Below, piece after piece: positions 25,936 through 30,853 of a stretch of DNA of 30,853 nt. The notes under the pieces are model-generated. The model was not told where the DNA came from and searched no databases. It worked only from the letters and a program-made list of their open reading frames with translations. The DNA is from UPXZ01 sp047973025. GTDB taxonomy: Bacteria; Bacteroidota; Bacteroidia; Bacteroidales; Paludibacteraceae. Location: assembly GCA_047973025.1 (NCBI GenBank), contig JBKEBE010000059.1, forward strand, positions 1 to 30,853, given 5' to 3'. Position 1 is the stretch's first letter; each line of letters begins with the position of its first letter. Both the position numbers and the translations under genes were made by a program.

Positions 25936-26068
25936 GAAATAGCCGGTCATCCGGCGCGCGTAACAATTTTTTTTCTGTTGTATCAATTTATAAGTATCTG
26001 ACTGACATCTATCTCTCCGTACCTTTTTTTTTTGGAAGCATGATGTAACTTATCAGCCTGCAATTCAT

Positions 26069-27238
26069 ATGGATTTTTATGGTTTTCATATCGGCAATCT
26101 TGAATTTGGGATAGCAACATTGCTTCTTCTCTCTTTTGGACTTCAACTTTATTTTTACCTGCGCTATTTCCGCGGCATTATCCGACACCACAAACAAGAG
26201 GCTAAAGGAGAAATAACGTATAACACCACACAACCACCTGTTTCAATCGTGATTTGCGCGCGCGATGAAGAAAAAAATCTACGAAGATTTCTTCCTCTTA
26301 TTCTGGAGCAAGATTATCCTAAATATGAAGTTATCGTGATTAACGATGCGTCTTTTGACAATACGGACGATTATATATCGCTGATGATGAAGTCCTATCC
26401 TAATCTGAGAAGTTCTTTTGTTCCGGACGGGACGACCAACTTAAGTACCAAAAAATTGGGAATAACGTTAGGAGTGAAAGCGTCCAGCTATGATTTGATG
26501 CTACTGACAGATGCCGATTGTATGCCGGAAGGAAAAGACTGGATTTCTTCTATGGTTCGCAATTTTACGCCCGAAACAGAATTTGTATTGGGTTATGGGG
26601 GGTATCTTAAAAAGAAAGGATTTGTCAATAGATTAATAAGATTCGATACCCTTTTTATTGCTCTTCAATATTTGGGGATGGCTGAAGCGAGGTGTCCATA
26701 CATGGGAGTAGGGCGTAACTTGGCTTATCGAAAAGAGACTTTTTACAACATGAAGGGATTTGCCGGGACACTTGACCTGCAATCCGGCGATGATGATTTA
26801 ATGGTAAATCGTGGTGCCGGAGCGACCAATACGCGCATCGAAGTCTCTAAGGAAAGTACGACCTGGTCTGAGCCTAAACCTACATTCAAACAATGGTACG
26901 GACAGAAAGAAAGGCATATCTCCGTATCCAACAAATATAGCATCGGCAGTAAAACGCGTTTAACGATTGAGCCTGTTTCGCGCGGGTTGTTTTATTTGTC
27001 GGTCATAGCTTTGATTCTTACCGGCTTGTTAGAATTCAATTGGATTCTTGCGGGATTTGGATTCCTTATTTTTGTTCTTAGGTATATTCTTCAGATACAG
27101 ACGATTAATAAATCTGCCCACCTACTGGGTGAAAAGAAATTTTACTTGATCATTCCTTTATTTGACACAATTTTACCTTTGATTTCGCTTTTTATTCTTA
27201 TTTTTGGGAAGAAAAATAGAAAAATCAAGTGGAAATGA
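26069..27238 (+). CDS. Membrane-bound family 2 glycosyltransferase
   Basis: 389 residues. One N-terminal span (about 12-36), a GT-A catalytic domain, then two to three spans from about 305 onward. Catalytic features are SIVICARDEE (59-68), VINDASFDNTD (90-100), the DxD motif TDAD (147-150), SGDDD (239-243) supplying the candidate base, and QKERH (279-283) in place of QxxRW. The arrangement resembles processive or lipid-linked GT2 enzymes, but the altered QxxRW makes processivity doubtful. The acceptor is unknown; a sugar-lipid or surface-polymer role is inferred from the membrane spans and the MsbA-type exporter 106 nt downstream. The ATG start is preceded by the T-rich segment 26022-26035. 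No certain promoter. Confidence 0.9.
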   Translation: MDFYGFHIGNLEFGIATLLLLSFGLQLYFYLRYFRGIIRHHKQEAKGEITYNTTQPPVSIVICARDEEKNLRRFLPLILEQDYPKYEVIVINDASFDNTDDYISLMMKSYPNLRSSFVPDGTTNLSTKKLGITLGVKASSYDLMLLTDADCMPEGKDWISSMVRNFTPETEFVLGYGGYLKKKGFVNRLIRFDTLFIALQYLGMAEARCPYMGVGRNLAYRKETFYNMKGFAGTLDLQSGDDDLMVNRGAGATNTRIEVSKESTTWSEPKPTFKQWYGQKERHISVSNKYSIGSKTRLTIEPVSRGLFYLSVIALILTGLLEFNWILAGFGFLIFVLRYILQIQTINKSAHLLGEKKFYLIIPLFDTILPLISLFILIFGKKNRKIKWK

Positions 27239-27344
27239 ATTTTTTATTTGCAATTTAATTTTTCATTTGAATATTCAATGTGCAGGGGTGTTTTCAAGTA
27301 TTCTCCGATTATACATCAACCCTATCAATTAATACTTCAGATTC

Positions 27345-29183
27345 ATGTTCGACTTTATAAAACTTATCAAACGGTTTATCCCCCCTTATAAAAAATACGT
27401 TTTCTTGAGCCTACTGGCAAATTTATTTTCTACCGTTTTCAGTCTATTCTCTTTTGCCGTACTCATCCCCATTTTACAGATATTGTTCGGTGTTACCAAA
27501 TCAAACACGACTTATCAACCTTGGACGTGGAACGATGGCTTGGAAAATGTATATAATGCTCTGCGAAACAATTTTTCGTATTGGCTCGAAACAACCATTT
27601 TGCAACAAGGTCCGAGCACCGCGCTGATCTACATCAGTTTGTTTCTTATTGTAATGACATTCTTTAAAGTGGGGACTTCCTATCTCGGTTCTTACTTCGT
27701 CATACCGATTCGGACAGGTGTACTGCGCGATTTACGCAACCGGATGTACCGAAAAATCATATCACTTCCAATCGGATTTTTCTCCGACGAACGAAAGGGC
27801 GATATCATGTCGCGAATGACGAATGACGTGTTAGAAGTGGAAGCATCCATAATCAGTTCATTGGACATGGTGCTGAAAAATCCGTTGATGATAATCATCT
27901 ATCTGGCTGTAATGTTCGCGATGAGTTGGCAATTAACGGTATTTGTATTAATTCTGTTACCAATAAGCGTTTGGGCTATCGGACTTATCGGGAGATCACT
28001 TCGAAAACGTTCCCAATTAGGACAGGAACAAACCGGCGAACTGCTTTCGCAAATGGAAGAAACACTGGGTGGACTGCGTGTAATCAAAGCTTTTAATGCC
28101 GAGAAGAAGTTGAACGAACGGTTTCAGAATCTGAATAATAAAATTCGTAAAACATTCCATCGCATCCACCGGAAATACAATCTGGCACATCCGGTAAGTG
28201 AACTGTTTGGAACGATTGTTATCGCTATTCTGCTCTGGTTTGGTGGCTATCTGATACTAAGCGACAGCAGTCCCATCGGAGCCGCCGAGTTTATCTACTA
28301 TCTGGTTGTTTTTTACCTGATTGTCCCACCTGCTAAGGAACTTTCCAAAGCTTCGTACAGCATCCGAAAAGGGATGGCTTCCATGGATAGGATCGATAAA
28401 ATTTTACTGGAAGAAAACAATATTACTGATCCGGAAAAACCGCTTCGACTTCCCGAAAAAATTGAAGAAATCGAATTTCGTGATGTTAGTTTCAAATACG
28501 AAACCGATTGGGTCCTTCAGAATATTAATTTGACAATTCCGATTGGGCAAACGGTAGCTTTGGTCGGTCAGTCCGGTTCCGGAAAATCGACATTAGTGGA
28601 TTTGCTGCCTCGTTTTCATGATCCGGATGAAGGCGAAATTTTATTTAATAAGATCAATATCAAATCATTTGCCAAGTACGATATTCGCGCCTTGATGGGG
28701 AATGTGAATCAGGAAGCAATCTTGTTTAACGATACCTTTTTTAACAATATTGCTTTCGGTGTGGAAAACGCGAGAGAAGAAGACGTCGTACAGGCAGCCA
28801 AAATTGCGAACGCGCATGAATTTATCACGGCTACGGAGAAAGGCTACGAAAACACGGTAGGAGATCGAGGTAGCAAACTCTCGGGTGGACAACGTCAGCG
28901 TATCAGTATCGCGCGTGCCATCCTGAAAAATCCTCCCATACTGATACTGGATGAAGCCACTTCGGCGCTGGATACCGAGTCGGAATACATGGTGCAGGAA
29001 GCCTTGGATAATTTGATGAAAGATCGTACAACACTGGTGGTGGCGCATAGGCTGTCAACCATCAAACGCGCCGATTTAATTTGCGTACTTCACGAAGGCA
29101 AAATTGTGGAGCGTGGCAAACATGACGAATTGATCGAACTGGATGGGTATTACAAGCGTTTGGTGGATATGCAGTCTTTTTAA
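27345..29183 (+). CDS. MsbA-type ABC exporter (permease fused to ATPase)
   Basis: 612 residues, a half-transporter that dimerises. Residues ~15-325 form the ABC type-1 transmembrane domain with six spans and a 40-residue loop (TKSNTTYQPWTWNDG) near 50-65. The ATPase follows: Walker A GQSGSGKST (408-416), signature LSGGQ (512-516), Walker B ending ILDEA with Asp536 and catalytic Glu537, and H-loop His568. All catalytic residues are present. By family it most resembles lipid A/lipid exporters (MsbA) rather than drug pumps, but that cannot be settled by sequence. Its neighbour is a glycosyltransferase on the same strand, so export of a glycolipid is plausible. A weak GGGTA/TACCC hairpin (29230-29245) follows. 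Confidence 0.93.
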   Translation: MFDFIKLIKRFIPPYKKYVFLSLLANLFSTVFSLFSFAVLIPILQILFGVTKSNTTYQPWTWNDGLENVYNALRNNFSYWLETTILQQGPSTALIYISLFLIVMTFFKVGTSYLGSYFVIPIRTGVLRDLRNRMYRKIISLPIGFFSDERKGDIMSRMTNDVLEVEASIISSLDMVLKNPLMIIIYLAVMFAMSWQLTVFVLILLPISVWAIGLIGRSLRKRSQLGQEQTGELLSQMEETLGGLRVIKAFNAEKKLNERFQNLNNKIRKTFHRIHRKYNLAHPVSELFGTIVIAILLWFGGYLILSDSSPIGAAEFIYYLVVFYLIVPPAKELSKASYSIRKGMASMDRIDKILLEENNITDPEKPLRLPEKIEEIEFRDVSFKYETDWVLQNINLTIPIGQTVALVGQSGSGKSTLVDLLPRFHDPDEGEILFNKINIKSFAKYDIRALMGNVNQEAILFNDTFFNNIAFGVENAREEDVVQAAKIANAHEFITATEKGYENTVGDRGSKLSGGQRQRISIARAILKNPPILILDEATSALDTESEYMVQEALDNLMKDRTTLVVAHRLSTIKRADLICVLHEGKIVERGKHDELIELDGYYKRLVDMQSF

Positions 29184-29290
29184 TGACTACAAATCTTCTC
29201 GGATAAGAAAAAACTTGATTTTGATGATTGGGTAAAATGCTACCCGTTAATTTTCAGGGTCTTGTAAATTGTGTTAAATAAACGTTGAAT

Positions 29291-30505
29291 TTAGTAAGGG
29301 AGCGATCGATAATTGATTTTGTACCTTTTCTTCAACAAATTTGGACTTAACACTCGTCCTTTTTTCCATTGGTAATATCCGGCAAAATTCAATTTTACGT
29401 TATCCGGGACAATCATCACGTTTTCGTAGGTATCTACAATAAATTCCGCCAAGTATCCGGCATCGCGAATCGCTTTGAGTTGTACGTAAAAAGTAAGATT
29501 TTCGGGTTCTTTTGTTCGATTTGACTTCCTATCCAAAATCCGTAGATATTCTTGCAGAGACTCCGTGTGCATATTCAAATACAAGTCAGGGAATCCCGAG
29601 TAGCGTTCATTCAGGTTTATGTTTTCCGAAGCCCAATCTATTTTCTTAAAAGCAGAAGCTACGAGTGCGCCTGTAATGACCGTATCCTTTAATGCACCAC
29701 GCTGAAAATCTACATTTGGTTTCAGATTCATCAGTTTTTGTCCGGTCAATCGCGACGGATTAACGAAACAGGTTAAGTCTTGACTGAATTGATCGAACTG
29801 TTTTTCATCAAATCCTTCGAAATCCAATTTTGTAATCAATAACCAAGTACCACATTCCCATACGTTAATTTGTGAAAATGACTTTTCATCGTTCACATAC
29901 GTTCCTTCAACGCCATTATTTCGATACAAATTTCCCCTGAATCTCAAGATATTCGGCTTGGGTAGGTAATTCTTCCCTTTTTCTTGCGACAACTGTTTTA
30001 TTGCCACTAAATAAGCGTCGCGTAATCTTCCTTCTACGGCTTCGCCACTCGGAATTAGGCGTATGATTAAAGTCGATTCTCTATTTTTCGTTTTATAAAC
30101 AGCTTCTGCCTTAGATGGCTTTTCGGCTGACACCGTGAGCTTAATCCGTTCAAAATCATTGATTTGGTAAGGGAATAACGTGTTTGACTCAGTATGAATA
30201 AAATTAGACTTGCTGTTTTCGGTTACTCTTATAGGTTCAAAGAAAGTCGGGACATCGCTACCGACTACCAAAGATTGAAGCGATGAATTCTCATAAAATT
30301 CTTTTGTGGAAGTGAAGGACAATTTCTTTTGTAAAGGAATGACGTGATTCAACTCGGAGACTTCCCCTGCAACATCGGTCGTTGACGGTTGATTGACGCG
30401 TAAATTTGTACCTTCATTTTCGAGAATAACATTCAGTTGCTGAGCACTCATCGAAACAAAAGGAACAAAGACTGTAAAAAACAAGAATAATAATTTTGAA
30501 ATCAT
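29291..30505 (-). CDS. Exported protein of unknown function
   Basis: 404 residues from the ATG at 30505; another ATG in frame at 30520 would add five residues. The sequence begins with a signal peptide (MISKLLFLFFTVFVPFVSMSA), cleavage predicted before QQLNV, with no lipobox. The mature part is mixed alpha/beta with no repeats, no cysteine-rich region and no T9SS sorting domain. It has a run of polar residues in the first third and a basic C-terminus (LKKRYKINYRSLPY). I do not recognise the family. It is convergent with the ABC exporter and divergent from no gene: the tRNA-Gln terminator lies just upstream. Periplasmic or outer-surface location is likely. Confidence 0.8.
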   Translation of the reverse strand: MISKLLFLFFTVFVPFVSMSAQQLNVILENEGTNLRVNQPSTTDVAGEVSELNHVIPLQKKLSFTSTKEFYENSSLQSLVVGSDVPTFFEPIRVTENSKSNFIHTESNTLFPYQINDFERIKLTVSAEKPSKAEAVYKTKNRESTLIIRLIPSGEAVEGRLRDAYLVAIKQLSQEKGKNYLPKPNILRFRGNLYRNNGVEGTYVNDEKSFSQINVWECGTWLLITKLDFEGFDEKQFDQFSQDLTCFVNPSRLTGQKLMNLKPNVDFQRGALKDTVITGALVASAFKKIDWASENINLNERYSGFPDLYLNMHTESLQEYLRILDRKSNRTKEPENLTFYVQLKAIRDAGYLAEFIVDTYENVMIVPDNVKLNFAGYYQWKKGRVLSPNLLKKRYKINYRSLPY

Positions 30506-30530
30506 CCTCACTATTAGCATATCGAATAAA

Positions 30531-30567
30531 GAAAAGCCCTATACTTTAACGAATAAAGCAAAGGGCT
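30531..30567 (-). terminator. Terminator of tRNA-Gln
   Basis: Stem AGCCCT/AGGGCT, extended by CTTTA/TAAAG across an internal loop. On the minus strand it is followed by TTTTCTTT and begins 12 nt after the tRNA 3' end. It sits directly upstream of the exported-protein gene. Confidence 0.75.
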
Positions 30568-30578
30568 ATTTTTTGTTG

Positions 30579-30649
30579 TTGTCCCACCAGGATTCGAACC
30601 TAGACTGACTGAACCAAAATCAGGAGTGCTACCATTACACCATGGGACA
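30579..30649 (-). tRNA. tRNA-Gln (anticodon TTG)
   Basis: 71 nt on the minus strand. Acceptor stem TGTCCCA/TGGGACA pairs fully, followed by discriminator A; the 3' CCA is not encoded. The D-loop has GTAATGGTAGC, the anticodon loop TTTTGGT carries anticodon TTG, and the T-arm GGTTCGAATCC is canonical. It decodes CAA (and CAG by wobble). A good promoter lies upstream and a terminator downstream, so it is transcribed alone. Confidence 0.97.
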
Positions 30650-30683
30650 ATCAAAAAGTTTGCTTTTTTCTCAAAAGCGAGTG

Positions 30684-30714
30684 CAAAGATAGCACAGTTT
30701 TTGGTTATACCAAA
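30684..30714 (-). promoter_or_regulatory. Promoter of tRNA-Gln
   Basis: On the minus strand: TTTG, exactly 19 nt, TATCTTTG. Both elements match the Bacteroidota housekeeping consensus (TTTG and TAnnTTTG). The -7 box ends 34 nt before the tRNA 5' end. Confidence 0.8.
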
Positions 30715-30754
30715 ATTTTACGTGAGAAAAAATGTGCAAAACACCAACCCTATG

Positions 30755-30853
30755 TTACGTTACGATGATGAGAAAGTAATTTTTTTTCCCTTTCTGAACA
30801 AGCAGATACCTGTCGCTAAGTAGATCCGTAAGAGAAACGACGGTTTCCGGATC
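30755..30853 (-). CDS. Possible C-terminal end of a gene running off the right edge
   Basis: A minus-strand frame is open from the window edge (GAT CCG GAA) to a TAA at 30755-30757, giving 32 residues such as SLTDLLSDRYLLVQKGKKNY. The composition looks protein-like and it stops 40 nt before the tRNA -33 element, as expected for a gene lying upstream. It is too short to assign to a family; a chance open frame is possible. Confidence 0.35.
   Translation of the reverse strand, partial: DPETVVSLTDLLSDRYLLVQKGKKNYFLIIVT

Noticed and set aside
25942..25974. GCCGG/CCGGC hairpin plus T8 tract after lysA
   Set aside because: An 11-nt gap separates stem and T-run; kept only as a remark in the lysA entry.
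30626..30823. 65-codon plus-strand frame at the right edge
   Set aside because: Overlaps the tRNA-Gln gene antisense and has no recognisable features.
1..30853. CRISPR arrays, insertion sequences, prophage or integrase genes
   Set aside because: No direct-repeat array, transposase or integrase motif was seen on either strand.

Overview
The window reads as chromosomal DNA of a Bacteroidota bacterium, most likely of the order Bacteroidales. Three things point there. Type IX secretion system (T9SS) parts are present: a cargo protein with a C-terminal sorting domain, the response regulator PorX with its PglZ domain, and a lipoprotein of the PorW/SprE type. A CarboxypepD_reg-like TonB-dependent receptor is paired with a surface-type lipoprotein. 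Several upstream regions carry the Bacteroidota -7 element TAnnTTTG. The genus cannot be fixed from the sequence. Both ends cut into genes: the cargo protein at the left edge, and a possible reading frame end at the right edge.

Layout from left to right. 1-2425: 3' part of a large secreted protein with a T9SS type A sorting domain, then a strong terminator. 2619-6033: two minus-strand genes, an amino-acid permease and a pyruvate carboxylase subunit B/oxaloacetate decarboxylase alpha-like protein whose biotin-carrier domain lacks the usual biotinyl-lysine motif; a 26-bp perfect palindrome lies upstream. 6561-12156: a minus-strand cluster in transcription order porW/sprE-like lipoprotein, DUF2200 protein, porX. 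12312-13573: a small membrane-anchored Bacteroidales protein and a CPBP-family membrane protease, convergent and overlapping by 4 nt. 13741-13986: a small RRM RNA-binding protein. 14535-18491: a TonB-dependent receptor followed by a predicted beta-helix lipoprotein.

18838-29183: plus-strand housekeeping and envelope genes. These are leucyl-tRNA synthetase overlapping a YitT-family membrane protein, a methyltransferase, aspartate kinase and diaminopimelate decarboxylase (lysine/DAP branch), a family 2 glycosyltransferase, and an MsbA-type ABC exporter. 29291-30853: an exported protein of unknown function, tRNA-Gln(TTG) with a well-formed Bacteroidota promoter and a terminator, and a possible gene end at the edge, all on the minus strand.

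The most coherent theme is protein export. A predicted T9SS lipoprotein (PorW/SprE) and the T9SS response regulator (PorX) appear to share an operon with DUF2200, and a sorting-domain cargo gene lies about 4 kb beyond the porX end. I did not find a convincing wholly new system. The best candidates for novelty are the PorW-DUF2200-PorX linkage, the duplicated C-terminal domain of the PorW-like protein, and the carboxyltransferase with a degenerate carrier domain.
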